Part shown: positions 27,288-36,233 of the stretch, one piece after another
Layout of the letters: each line of letters opens with the position of its first letter
Numbering within the stretch: position 1 is the stretch's first letter
DNA from: Novosphingobium nitrogenifigens DSM 19370
GTDB lineage: Bacteria; Pseudomonadota; Alphaproteobacteria; Sphingomonadales; Sphingomonadaceae
DNA: 64,000 nt
Assembly (NCBI RefSeq): GCF_000192575.1
Contig: NZ_GL876926.1
Coordinates: forward strand, 1,014,077-1,078,076
Reading direction: 5' to 3'
Made by a program: the position numbers and the translations under genes
The notes under the pieces: generated by a model
What the model was told of the DNA's origin: nothing
Databases searched by the model: none
What the model saw: the letters and a program-made list of their open reading frames with translations, nothing else

Positions 27288-27989
27288 ATGAAACGCATCG
27301 TCATGCCGATTTTTCTTGCCAGCCTTGCAGTCAATCTCGGCGCGATGATCATGCGCCTCGACTGGCTGACAGTCCCGGCGCTTCTGGGCGGGTGGTATCT
27401 GGCCGATTTCGCTTCCGGCCTCGTCCACATGCTGATGGACTATCACCCATGCCCGACCGGTCGCGGCCTTGCCGACATGTTCTTTTACGAAGGATCCCGC
27501 GAAAGCGAGGAGTATCTGGCCATGGCCCGCGCGCGCATGTCCCGGCTCAATGCGTTCGAGCGGATCGCCTATGACTTCAAGAACCACCACCCTCGTCCGG
27601 ATGCGCTCGGCAGACGGTCGCTCTGGCGCCAGATCGGCTCGACCCTGATCGTCGGAGCGCTGCCTTGCTCACTCGCGCTCAATGCGGTGGCATTGTGGGG
27701 GCATGCGCCCGGCTGGCTGCTCGGCCTGGGCAGCACGTTCATCCTCGGCGGCGCCTTTGCCCAGTATTTCCACGGCACCTTGCACCGCCGCGACAATCCG
27801 GCCTTCATCGGCATGCTGCGTCGCGCACACCTGCTGATGACGCCCGAAGCGCACGAGTTGCACCACATCTCCCTTCAGCGCGACTTTGCCACCAATTGCG
27901 GCTGGTCCAACCCGGTCATCAACGCGCTGTTCCGCACGTTGCGCCATCATGGCCACCTTCCCGATGCCGGATTGATCCCGCCGCCCTGA
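27288..27989 (+). CDS. CarF/PEDS1-like lipid desaturase
   Basis: Membrane desaturase-like protein, 233 aa, matching the CarF/TMEM189 family, whose characterised members make the vinyl-ether bond of plasmalogens. Conserved His clusters are visible: HMLMDYHP, KNHHPRP, FHGTLHRR and HELHH, enough for a di-iron site. Hydrophobic helices occur at the N-terminus and around residues 120-160. I chose ATG 27288, which gives an intact N-terminal membrane helix. It stands alone, divergent from cytochrome b561. If it acts like CarF the cell should contain plasmalogens, which is unusual in an aerobic alphaproteobacterium. Confidence 0.8.
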   Translation: MKRIVMPIFLASLAVNLGAMIMRLDWLTVPALLGGWYLADFASGLVHMLMDYHPCPTGRGLADMFFYEGSRESEEYLAMARARMSRLNAFERIAYDFKNHHPRPDALGRRSLWRQIGSTLIVGALPCSLALNAVALWGHAPGWLLGLGSTFILGGAFAQYFHGTLHRRDNPAFIGMLRRAHLLMTPEAHELHHISLQRDFATNCGWSNPVINALFRTLRHHGHLPDAGLIPPP

Positions 27990-28160
27990 GCGCGCGCCCA
28001 AGAAAAATTCGCGAATGCGACAAGCAATGACAGAACGGCCCTGCAAATCCGGCGCCTGTCATGGCTTGAAACACCTTTGCGCTGTCGGAAATCGGGGCGT
28101 CTCCGTACCTTGCAGACATCAGCTTACCCAAGCTCACCGATGTCCAAAAGGACCGACACC

Positions 28161-28592
28161 ATGCGCAAGATTGCCCTGATCCTCGCCATTGCCGCCGTCG
28201 CGACCCCGCTTGCGACACAAGCCCGCAGCTTCTCCGGCCCCCGTGGCGGCTTTGCCTCGGGTTCGGTGACCCGCACGGGAACCTCCGCGACCGCAACCGG
28301 GTCGGCGACCGGCGCCCGCGGCGGCACTGCCTCGGGTTCTGCCACCGGCACCTACAACCCGCGTCAGGGGACCGTTACCGGAACCGCTTCGGGAAGCGCG
28401 ACCGGCGCCAACGGGAATACCGCGACCGCCTCGGGCTCGGGCAGCTACAACACATCGACCGGCATCGCCACCGGCACCGGCTCGGTCACCGCGCCCTCCG
28501 GCACGACCTATGGTGCTACCGGCACTGCCGGACAGGGCAGCGCGACCGTCACTTCAAACAGCGGAAAAACCAAGACCTGGACGCGACCTTGA
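28161..28592 (+). CDS. Secreted Gly/Ser/Thr/Ala repeat protein
   Basis: Predicted exported low-complexity protein, 143 aa. The start at 28161 follows AAGGACC and gives a clean signal peptide ending ATQARS. The mature part is built of degenerate repeats around GSATG/GTASG (for example TGSATGARGGTASGSATG), with no Cys and few charged residues. No family function is recognised; it may be a surface or matrix protein. A strong intrinsic terminator follows. It stands alone between the desaturase and the FecIR-linked receptor. Confidence 0.6.
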   Translation: MRKIALILAIAAVATPLATQARSFSGPRGGFASGSVTRTGTSATATGSATGARGGTASGSATGTYNPRQGTVTGTASGSATGANGNTATASGSGSYNTSTGIATGTGSVTAPSGTTYGATGTAGQGSATVTSNSGKTKTWTRP

Positions 28593-28618
28593 ACCTGCGA
28601 CCCGCGTCCTGAACCTCA

Positions 28619-28669
28619 TGAGCGCCGGCAGGCAGCACTGGCAATCCCCCTGCCGGCGCTCACTTTTTG
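28619..28669 (+). terminator. Intrinsic terminator after the repeat protein gene
   Basis: 14-bp perfect stem TGAGCGCCGGCAGG (28619-28632) and CCTGCCGGCGCTCA (28649-28662), followed by CTTTTTG. The 3' arm and T-run are repeated just downstream (GCCGGCGCTCATCTTTTTG near 28668-28686), a partial tandem duplication. Confidence 0.85.
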
Positions 28670-28676
28670 CCGGCGC

Positions 28677-28958
28677 TCATCTTTTTGCGTCCCCGACGAA
28701 CGCTCCCACAAGAAGAAAGGCATTGTAGATCAGCGTACCGACCGGACCGCCGCCACGGCCACCATGTTCCAGGCGAAGATAGGACGACGCCCCCCGCCGG
28801 TCCGCGATGGGCCCGGTCACGATCGCCCCGAAAAACAGTCCGAACAGCGAAGCCGCGCCCGCACGCAAATGCGACAATTCACGCAATGCATGCGACATCG
28901 GCGAAAAACGGTGAACACCGATGTTCGCTCCAGAACGTCCGTCCGAACGACCGGGCAC
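28677..28958 (-). CDS. Small membrane protein, unrecognised
   Basis: Possible 93-aa protein with a GTG start 9 nt after the TonB receptor stop and GAAAGG upstream. It has two hydrophobic segments (SLFGLFFGAIVTG and GTLIYNAFLLVGAFVG) joined by a Gly/Arg-rich loop. An internal ATG at 28898 would give a 73-aa form. The codons look coding-like but I recognise no family. It could be a real small inner-membrane protein cotranscribed with the receptor, or a remnant. Confidence 0.35.
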   Translation of the reverse strand: MPGRSDGRSGANIGVHRFSPMSHALRELSHLRAGAASLFGLFFGAIVTGPIADRRGASSYLRLEHGGRGGGPVGTLIYNAFLLVGAFVGDAKR

Positions 28959-28966
28959 TCAGCCTT

Positions 28967-31345
28967 TCAGAACGTCCGCCCGATCGTGAGATTGATCGCG
29001 GGCGGGCGTTGCGGGGTATATTGCGCCACATCCGCCCGAAACGGGTTCCCGAAGGCAAAGCGGTTTCCGCTACGCGCCAGCGGATTGGTGACGACCAGAT
29101 CCACGCGATTGGCGCCGCGCGTCAGCCCCAGTTCCAGTCGGCTGTCGAGAACATGCCCCATCTTGCGGTCGAGACTGGGCTGAAAGCTGAGGCGTGAAGG
29201 GCCGATCTCGTTGAGGGCGAGCCGCACATGCCCCTGCCCGCGCGCAAGCGTGAAATCGCGTCCGACTGCAATGCGCGCCGTATAATCGGGAACCGATGGC
29301 AGGCGCGTGTCGTCGAGCGATAAGCCAAGCTCACTGCGAACCAGCCGCGCCGATTGAGCCGTTCCACCCAGTTCGATCCGCCATGAACCGCCGAGCGGAC
29401 GGGCAAGTCCCATGCTGATCCCGGTGATCGACGCGTCCCCTGCCGTGCGCGTCTCGATCAGGCCATCGGCGAGCAACATGTCGGACTGCACATTGGTCCA
29501 CCACGTGTGAAAAAGGCTCACCTCGATCAGCTTACCGTCACCCGCCGTTTCGCGCCAGCCGAACGTCAGCGTCGTCAGCCTGTCGCCCGGATAGGTCCGG
29601 ATCTGGCCATTGCCCTGCGTATCGAGCCCGCCCTGCCGGAATGCCGATCCCACCCGCAGATAGATCAGCCGTCCGGGATGGGGGCGCCAGCTGAGCGCGC
29701 CTTCCGGGCTGACGCCGGTCCGGGTATTGGCAAAGGCACTGCTCGTGGCGAGATCGCTGCGTCCGGTCGTCAGCGTATCGTAAAATAGCCGCAACCCTGC
29801 CGACACATCCAGTCGCCCAGTCACCGGCGCAACCACGTCGGCAAAAAGACCGGTGTCGTGCGCCACCTGCACCGTGCGATCGAGCTGCACCGTATGATCG
29901 CTTGCCGCCGATCCATTCGCCGACAATGTGCGATCCTCAACCTCACGCGCTTCGACATGGGCAAGCCCGAGCACCCAATGCAGCCGCCGCCATGCCCCGG
30001 ACAGACGCACTTCGCTGTCCCAGACGCGGTATTCTCGCAGATCTGCGAAAAGTCCCGGATTGGAGAGCCCCGCCGCCGACGCCAGCGCCTCGGCCCCTTG
30101 CGTCGCGTCGAGCTGGTCGCGCACGTCGTGCCAGCTATATCCGCTTGTCGCCACCAACCGCGCCTCGCCCACCGGCCCTTCCACCCGCAAGGCGGTGTGG
30201 ATCAGGTCGTTGTCGTGGGGCTCAGGCAGTTGCCCGGCCCGATTGCGGGCTCCGGGCGCATAGCTGTACTGGCTGTCCCCGCTGTTGATCCACTGGGCAA
30301 GGCCCGAAACATCCGCGCGCCAGTCTCCGACCGCCACTCCCAGCCCGCCCCGGACTCCTTCGACATGGGTCCTGTTGCTGTCGCTGCGCCCGCCTGTGTC
30401 GATCCATCCCGGTTCGCTGCTGGCGTAGCCGACGATGCGCAAAGCAGCATGATCGGCAACGATGGGCACATTGGCCATCGCCGCGCCGCTCGGTCCGGTG
30501 CCGCCGCCGATCACCGTGCTGAAACCCGCGCTGACACTACCGGACAAGCCGGACAGCTCGGGCCGGTTGGTAACGACACGGTAGATCCCTCCCAGCGCGC
30601 CGGTTCCGAACAAGGCACCTTGGGGCCCCTTCAACACTTCAACGCGCGTCACATCGACCAGCCGCAAATCAGGATCGGGCGCCGAATACGTCAGTCGCGT
30701 GTCGTCCACATAGACCGCGACCGGCGACGCACTGCCCCCGTTGAACGGGCTGTCGGCGACGCCGTTGATGAACATGCGGTTCCGCCCCGGCCCTTGTGCG
30801 GTCAGCACGAGACCATCGATCCCTTCGGCAACCAAGGCGCTCCCCTGCCCCGCCTGCGTCGCGCCGCTCGCTTCGGGCAAGGCGAAAAGGGCGATCGCCT
30901 GTGCCACGCGATCCAGTCCAAGCGGCTGCTTGGTCGCGGTGACCAGGATCGGCCCTGCGGTAACGACGGGCGAAGGACCTGCGGGACGCCGGGCAGGCGG
31001 TTGCACCGGACGCGTCTCGATCCGCCAGACGCCCGACGAAATTTCCCGCGCGATCAGGCCCGTCCCGGCAAGCAAGCGGGCCAGCGCCTCTCCCGGCGTC
31101 ATCCGTCCGCGCAATGCGGGCGCCTGCCGATCGGGAAGGCTTCCTTCGGCACCGATCGCGATACCATCCTGGCGCGCCAATTCGGCCAGAGCGCGCGGCA
31201 AGGCCTGCGCCGGAATGACCAGTTCGCGCCGATCCGCGCTATGGGCGATCGTCGGGACGGGCCAGCCGGTCGCGATCAGCCCCATGGACCAGCACAAGCC
31301 CCATGAGCCCTGCCAGATCCTGCGCCGAACTGTGCCCCTTCGCAA
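28967..31345 (-). CDS. FecA-like TonB-dependent receptor with signalling domain
   Basis: TonB-dependent receptor, 792 aa. After the signal peptide (ending IAHS) comes an STN secretin/TonB short domain (ELVIPAQALPRALAELARQ...). That domain in FecA-type receptors contacts the FecR anti-sigma protein. Plug motifs ILVTATK and VEVLKGPQGALFGTGALGG follow, then a barrel ending in Phe. A TTG start at 31345 gives an Arg-rich n-region but overlaps fecR by 107 nt; ATG 31285 is the alternative with a poor signal peptide. Directly downstream of fecI-fecR, it probably triggers its own expression when its ligand, often a ferric siderophore, is bound. Confidence 0.9.
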   Translation of the reverse strand: MRRGTVRRRIWQGSWGLCWSMGLIATGWPVPTIAHSADRRELVIPAQALPRALAELARQDGIAIGAEGSLPDRQAPALRGRMTPGEALARLLAGTGLIAREISSGVWRIETRPVQPPARRPAGPSPVVTAGPILVTATKQPLGLDRVAQAIALFALPEASGATQAGQGSALVAEGIDGLVLTAQGPGRNRMFINGVADSPFNGGSASPVAVYVDDTRLTYSAPDPDLRLVDVTRVEVLKGPQGALFGTGALGGIYRVVTNRPELSGLSGSVSAGFSTVIGGGTGPSGAAMANVPIVADHAALRIVGYASSEPGWIDTGGRSDSNRTHVEGVRGGLGVAVGDWRADVSGLAQWINSGDSQYSYAPGARNRAGQLPEPHDNDLIHTALRVEGPVGEARLVATSGYSWHDVRDQLDATQGAEALASAAGLSNPGLFADLREYRVWDSEVRLSGAWRRLHWVLGLAHVEAREVEDRTLSANGSAASDHTVQLDRTVQVAHDTGLFADVVAPVTGRLDVSAGLRLFYDTLTTGRSDLATSSAFANTRTGVSPEGALSWRPHPGRLIYLRVGSAFRQGGLDTQGNGQIRTYPGDRLTTLTFGWRETAGDGKLIEVSLFHTWWTNVQSDMLLADGLIETRTAGDASITGISMGLARPLGGSWRIELGGTAQSARLVRSELGLSLDDTRLPSVPDYTARIAVGRDFTLARGQGHVRLALNEIGPSRLSFQPSLDRKMGHVLDSRLELGLTRGANRVDLVVTNPLARSGNRFAFGNPFRADVAQYTPQRPPAINLTIGRTF

Positions 31346-32234
31346 AAACGAGAGTCCCCGAAAAACGCCGGCCCTTCAACTCGTCCGGCACGTCCAATCC
31401 ACGCCCCGCATACCGTGTCAGGTCTGCCGCCACCAGAGCCAGCGGCGTATCGGCGTAAGTAAGCGTCCCATCCTGCCAACCACCGACGCGATCGGGCGCG
31501 ACCGGCGCGATCCGCACTTCGCCCGCCTGCGCATCGAAGACAAGACCGCGTCCCGCCTTCATCGGCAGGGCCTGATCGAGCGTCGGCCCGCTCACGCTGA
31601 CTTGTCCTTCGGCAACGGCAACGCGCACATATCGTGCTTGCGGGCCATCGGTCTGAATGTCGAAACGCGTGCCGATATCCGAAACCACCAGACCGCCCGC
31701 CGCGATCGACAGGACACGCCCGGGTCGATGAGGCACCACGAAATAAGCACCTCCGATGACCGTCATGCGCCGGTCCCCGTCGCCCACGGCAAGGCGGCTG
31801 TGCGGAGCGAGCATCACCCGCGATCCGTCCCCCAGCACGACTTCCTGCGTCAGCGCGCCGGTCTCGACCATGCGCTCGTCATGGGGCGCCGTTCCAAAGA
31901 GCCCCGGATGCCATGCCACTACGGCAATCGAAGCGACAAGCGTCGCTGCCCCCGCCAATGCCAGCGCGATCTTCCGCCCAGGATGCAGGCGTTCCTTTAC
32001 CGACTCCGGCTCTGACGCCTGCGCGGGAGCGTCATGCCGCTCGATCGGCACGAAATCCTGCCGCCGAACCATGGCATCAACCTGCGCGATCTGGTCATAG
32101 CACTCGCGATGGAGGGGGCTGGCCTCGAGCCATGCGGAAAAAGCGCCCCAGTCCATCGCGTCGCTCCGGCTGGCAAGGTGCCAGGCAATCGCTTCGTCGA
32201 CGATGTCCTCGGGGATCGCATCGAGCCCGGTCAT
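31239..32234 (-). CDS. FecR-family anti-sigma factor
   Basis: Single-pass inner-membrane anti-sigma regulator, 331 aa. The N-terminal cytoplasmic DUF4880-like part (IVDEAIAWHLASRSDAMDWG) binds the sigma factor. A transmembrane helix (KIALALAGAATLVASIAVVA) follows, then a periplasmic FecR domain (GSRVMLAPHSRLAV...GGAYFVV...GTRFDIQ). The ATG at 32234 overlaps the sigma gene stop in ATGA, showing coupling. It relays the state of the downstream receptor across the periplasm to the sigma factor encoded upstream. Confidence 0.92.
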   Translation of the reverse strand: MTGLDAIPEDIVDEAIAWHLASRSDAMDWGAFSAWLEASPLHRECYDQIAQVDAMVRRQDFVPIERHDAPAQASEPESVKERLHPGRKIALALAGAATLVASIAVVAWHPGLFGTAPHDERMVETGALTQEVVLGDGSRVMLAPHSRLAVGDGDRRMTVIGGAYFVVPHRPGRVLSIAAGGLVVSDIGTRFDIQTDGPQARYVRVAVAEGQVSVSGPTLDQALPMKAGRGLVFDAQAGEVRIAPVAPDRVGGWQDGTLTYADTPLALVAADLTRYAGRGLDVPDELKGRRFSGTLVFAKGHSSAQDLAGLMGLVLVHGADRDRLARPDDRP

Positions 32235-32848
32235 CGCTTGGCCTCCCCACCGGCCCGATCCCCGGACGACGTCGGCCCAAGCAATCCGCAGGCACACAGG
32301 TGCGCTCTCAGACGTTTCATCGCCAGCGCCAGATGCTTTTCCACGCCACTCCGGCTGATCCCGAGAATGGCGGCAATCTCGCCCTGCCCCTTTTCCTCGA
32401 TCCGATAGAGCCAGAGCGCTCGACGCGCACCTTCAGGCAAAGCCGCAATCGCTTCGTGCAGACGGTCGGCTTCCTGGCGGCGGAGCAATATCTCTTCTGC
32501 ACTGTCGGCCGGATCGAGGCGATCTTCGGGATCGAGGGACGCCGAACCGTCGGCGTCGATCCAATCGCGATCGCGGCGCATCGCCCGCTGGCGCGCTCTT
32601 GCATGATCGAGCACCAGATTGTTGGCCATGCGGAACAGATAGGCCTGACCATTGGCAACCGGGCCGGGCGCGATCCGCTCAAGTTTCAGCCAGAGTTCGT
32701 GAAGCAGATCCTCGGCCATCCCGGCATCCCCGCAACGAGCCGTCAGAAAACGCAGCAGCACGGGCCGATTGCCGGCGAACAAGGCCTGCAGACCATTGAG
32801 GGCCGAACGTGCGTCCTCCATCCATTCCTCGCAACGGGCCGGGTTCAT
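32231..32848 (-). CDS. ECF sigma factor, FecI-like
   Basis: Extracytoplasmic-function sigma factor, 205 aa from ATG 32848. Region 2 includes AEDLLHELWLKLE and AYLFRMANNLVLDHAR. Region 4 is the HTH GEIAAILGISRSGVEKHLALAMKRL. An acidic linker (GSASLDPEDRLDPADSAEE) joins them. It heads the sigma-FecR-receptor cassette and would direct RNA polymerase to the receptor promoter when released by FecR. In-frame sequence extends further upstream but is not needed for the fold. Confidence 0.92.
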   Translation of the reverse strand: MNPARCEEWMEDARSALNGLQALFAGNRPVLLRFLTARCGDAGMAEDLLHELWLKLERIAPGPVANGQAYLFRMANNLVLDHARARQRAMRRDRDWIDADGSASLDPEDRLDPADSAEEILLRRQEADRLHEAIAALPEGARRALWLYRIEEKGQGEIAAILGISRSGVEKHLALAMKRLRAHLCACGLLGPTSSGDRAGGEAKR

Positions 32849-33058
32849 GACGCCCCCGGGCCCCTGATGACTGCTTGCGCCTGCGCGCTGGGGAAAGTGC
32901 AATTCATGCCCATGGCTCCCGTGTTCCGCAAGACAGACGCCATGCAACGACATCCTCCGCAGTTGCGTTTTCCAACTGCGGAGATCCCCCGATGGTGGCG
33001 TCCTCATTTCGACACGGGCGCAGGAATGGAGAGAAACGGGGTGGAGGAAAGCAAGATT

Positions 33059-34033
33059 ATGGGCGCAAACGAGACAAACAGCCGACCAGCATGGGTCTCG
33101 CCCTCCCTGCCCCATTCACGACATCGGATGCTGCGGTCCGCAGCCCTTCTTGCTCTCGCCATCCCGGTACTGCCGGTCGTCGCCCATGCCGAGCCGGTCA
33201 CGGCAAGCCTTGCCACAGAGTCGGCAAGCGAAACCCCGGCAAGCGCGACTGATGCACCCGCCGCCGAAACAACCGATCAGTCTGAAACGACAGACAACAT
33301 CGTCGTCAGGGCACACGAACGGTCGCCCGGCGATCCGCTCGAAGGGGCCAACCGAAAATCCTATGCGGCCGTGCAAGCAGTCGATCGCGCCGTCGTCGGC
33401 CCGGTCGCAAAGGGCTATGAACACGTCCTTCCCCGCCCGATCCGCCGCGGCATTCACAACGTGCTCTACAATTTGCGCGAACCGGTCGTTTTCGTGAACT
33501 ACCTGTTGCAGCACAAATTCGGAAAGGCCGGGGAAACACTCGCCCGTTTCACGCTGAATTCCACTGCGGGGGTCGGAGGCCTGGTCGACGTCGCTGTCGC
33601 AAAACCGTTCCGCCTGCCACATCGGGTCAACGGCTTTGCCAATACGCTCGGCTTCTATGGAGTCGGTGCCGGGCCTTACATGTTCCTTCCCATCATCGGC
33701 CCGACCACGGTTCGCGATCTCATCGGGACGGTCGGCGATCGCATGTTCCTGCCGGTTGCGGTGGGCTGGCCCTTCACCCGCCCGGCTTACGGTGTCCCGG
33801 TGGCCGTCCTCGGCACGATCGACGACCGGATCGAGATGGACGACCGCCTGCACCGGTTGCGCGACCTGTCGGCCAATCCCTATGCCGCGACGCGCGAACG
33901 CTACCTGTGTCAGCGCCGCGCCGACATTGCGGCCCTTCATCGCCACGGCCCGACACCGTTCCCGGCGCCCGATCCGTCCTGCATGCCGCCCGTGACGCAG
34001 CCGCAACCGACCACAGAACCCACGCATCCCTGA
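33059..34033 (+). CDS. mlaA: MlaA-family (VacJ) outer-membrane lipid-asymmetry protein
   Basis: VacJ/MlaA family, 324 aa, which removes misplaced phospholipids from the outer leaflet of the outer membrane and hands them to MlaC. Family landmarks: DPLEGANRKSY, HNVLYNLREPVVFVNYLLQ, TLARFTLNSTAGVGGLVDVA, and GAGPYMFLPIIGPTTVRDL. ATG 33059 follows GGAGGAAAG. The signal sequence ends in AHA-E with no Cys, so, unlike E. coli MlaA, it lacks a lipobox. A patatin phospholipase gene follows 113 nt downstream, which fits a shared role in membrane lipids. Confidence 0.88.
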   Translation: MGANETNSRPAWVSPSLPHSRHRMLRSAALLALAIPVLPVVAHAEPVTASLATESASETPASATDAPAAETTDQSETTDNIVVRAHERSPGDPLEGANRKSYAAVQAVDRAVVGPVAKGYEHVLPRPIRRGIHNVLYNLREPVVFVNYLLQHKFGKAGETLARFTLNSTAGVGGLVDVAVAKPFRLPHRVNGFANTLGFYGVGAGPYMFLPIIGPTTVRDLIGTVGDRMFLPVAVGWPFTRPAYGVPVAVLGTIDDRIEMDDRLHRLRDLSANPYAATRERYLCQRRADIAALHRHGPTPFPAPDPSCMPPVTQPQPTTEPTHP

Positions 34034-34146
34034 AACGGGCGCCTGTTCGGCGCCGTCACCAGCAGGGAAGCAACTTTTCGACGAACCGAGGTTCCGGACA
34101 CCGGGAAGCGCTGGCTTGCCGGTGCCGGATCGCCTATGATGCTGCA

Positions 34147-35103
34147 ATGCACAATCCCATCGGACGATCGTCCGCCGGATCTGGTGGACTCATGCTCGCC
34201 TTGCAAGGTGGCGGAGCCCTCGGAGCGTTCACCTGGGGCGTCCTCGACGCCCTGCTCGAAGCCCGCATGGAGATCGAGGCGATCAGCGGCGCCAGCGCAG
34301 GCGCCGTCAACGGCGTCCTGCTTGCCTCAGGCCTCGCGAAAGGTGGTCCTGAAGAAGCGCGCGCCCTGCTCGCCCGTTTCTGGGACCGGGTTTCCCGCAT
34401 GTCGATGCCCGCCTGGCTCACCGATCACTGGCTGATCGCCGGAGCCTTGCGCGGGTCTCTCGACATCCTGTCACCGGCCCAACTCAATCCGCTCGGCTTC
34501 GATCCCTTGCGCTCGATCCTGACCGACCTCGTCGACTTCGAACGCCTGCGGACCAGGAGCCCGATCAAGCTGCACATTTCGGCGACACGCGTCAAAGACG
34601 GCTCGGCTCGCATCTTCACGGCGCCCGAGATCACGATCGAAGCGGTTCTGGCTTCCGCCTGCCTCCCCCGGCTGAGTGAAAGCGTCGAGATCGACGGCGA
34701 ATATTTCTGGGACGGCGGTTTCAGCGCCAATCCTCCCTTGCGCGAACTCGTCTGGTCAAGCCGGTCCCGCCGGATGATCGTGGTCGAATTGCTGGCCGAT
34801 GCGATCGACGACCCGCCGACAGCCGCAGGAGACATCAGCCAGCGGACGCTCGAACTTGCCTTCATGACAAGCTACCGACGCGAACTGGAAGCTCTGGAAG
34901 CCCTGATCGAGCGATGCCGCAAGACGTTCTCGGGCTTTTCCAAAGTCACCCGCCGCCTGCGCTCGCTACAGATCCACCGCATCTCGATCGCCGACCACCT
35001 CGAGCCCCAGGACCTCGGCCGCCCCCACGACGCCAGCCTCCACCGCATCCTGCGCCTCAAGGAAGAGGGCCAGTCGGCCGCTCGCGCTTGGCTCAACAAG
35101 TAA
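34147..35103 (+). CDS. Patatin-like phospholipase
   Basis: Cytoplasmic-looking patatin-family hydrolase, 318 aa, RssA/YlbK-like. LQGGGALGAFTWG forms the oxyanion hole, GASAG holds the nucleophile Ser, and FWDGGFSANPPL holds the catalytic Asp. No signal peptide was seen. It follows mlaA in the same direction. The start at 34147 has no strong ribosome site and longer in-frame starts exist, but the patatin domain begins right here. Substrate unknown; a role in phospholipid turnover or polyhydroxyalkanoate/lipid storage is possible. Confidence 0.85.
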   Translation: MHNPIGRSSAGSGGLMLALQGGGALGAFTWGVLDALLEARMEIEAISGASAGAVNGVLLASGLAKGGPEEARALLARFWDRVSRMSMPAWLTDHWLIAGALRGSLDILSPAQLNPLGFDPLRSILTDLVDFERLRTRSPIKLHISATRVKDGSARIFTAPEITIEAVLASACLPRLSESVEIDGEYFWDGGFSANPPLRELVWSSRSRRMIVVELLADAIDDPPTAAGDISQRTLELAFMTSYRRELEALEALIERCRKTFSGFSKVTRRLRSLQIHRISIADHLEPQDLGRPHDASLHRILRLKEEGQSAARAWLNK

Positions 35104-35332
35104 CAGAAATGTTGGGAAAAGCCTTGTCGGCTTAGGTGGCGGAGAGGGAGATAATCGAATAACGCCAGCAACCGCATGATTTAAAAGCATATATCGAGCC
35201 ACCGGCAAGGCCTCACCATAGAATATACCATAGAGGGTCGGACACCTTCTCAGCGGCAATCTGGATACCATACTCGGCTCGCTGTCCCCAACGTCCAAAA
35301 CCTGCAGGGTATGTCGGGGAACGACCTAACAA

Positions 35333-35433
35333 ACATAATATCGGCGGATTTCTGCGGGTTTCAGACATAACGTCCCGCATAACATCGACATAACCACCTT
35401 ATGGATGTTGGACATAATATTTGATTTTCATAA
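35333..35433. repeat. Array of CATAA motifs
   Basis: ACATAA occurs at 35333, 35365, 35388 and 35412, GCATAA at 35377 and TCATAA at 35428. Three of them (35365, 35377, 35388) are 12 and 11 bp apart, about one helical turn. They may be protein-binding sites of a regulator, integration or replication factor; function unknown. Confidence 0.35.
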
Positions 35434-36173
35434 TATCGTTTATTTTCAATGCATTGGTGGTTTTGTTAGCGCAGCCATCATGTCAGGTTATGCCACAGGG
35501 CTAATTTTAATATCATTGTTTTTCATATGGTTATATGCAATTTCACCCCAAAATTAGGGATGTTAGGAGCCCCCCGAGTGACCCTCCACCAAAACGCAAA
35601 AGCGCTCTGATCCGCGCGCCTCACCAGGCAACGGACATTTCCTCGTCGAGGTGCGTCAAAGTGCGAAACCACCGTTCGCGCTCAGCTTTCCCAAAACTCC
35701 GCAGTTCTCCGGTCCATTTCACTGCGTCCGATCCTGCCCTTTTGCGAAAAATCGAAGGGGGAAAGGATGAGGCGAGGAGTGGGGGCAATGGCGGCGCGCG
35801 GGGTGGAGCGCCGGGGATTTCTGCCGGGGCCCGTGGGGGCAAGGTGGCGCTGGTCGAGGGCGCTCCCAACACACCATCACGCGGCCCGAGCCCAAGTCGT
35901 TAACGCAATCCCACCAGATCCATGCAAGAACGTTATCTAAAAATGTGATTGCCATATCCAATAATATGATTTCCCAGTCTGGGATGGTCATTGCGACCCA
36001 AACACCCTTCCATTTCTTCATGTATTTACTAGGGAATTCCCAACGAAGCTCATCAGAGCCGTTCGGGTCGCCCGCTTAAATGCACCCGCAACCCCGCCAC
36101 CGTGGGGTTGCCAGCTCCCTGCTGCATCCCCCCGCAGCAGGGGGCACCCGCCCTCCCCTGCGTCCATGGCAAC

Positions 36174-36203
36174 AAAAAAGGGCCAGGACTTTCGCCCCGG
36201 CCC
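36174..36203 (-). terminator. Intrinsic terminator after dam
   Basis: Read on the minus strand, a stem of GGGCC/GGCCC with an inner GG/CC extension (36180-36203) is followed by six T residues (36174-36179). It lies about 30 nt past the methylase stop. Confidence 0.8.
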
Positions 36204-36233
36204 CTCATGTGAGCGTCACTGCAAGCGCACCGA

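Larger units (their letters stand above)
35104..36233. other. AT-rich non-coding stretch at the prophage border
   Basis: About 1.1 kb with no convincing gene, visibly AT-rich between 35,150 and 35,560 and again near 35,920-36,050, unlike the GC-rich flanks. It probably holds the left prophage junction and leftover regulatory DNA. No duplicated attachment core could be found by eye. Short hairpins occur at about 36,091-36,138. Confidence 0.55.

Noticed and set aside
35535..35903. 122-codon frame and its 83-codon opposite in the prophage border
   Set aside because: Low-complexity Pro/Arg/Gly-rich products, no ribosome site, no family; more likely non-coding.
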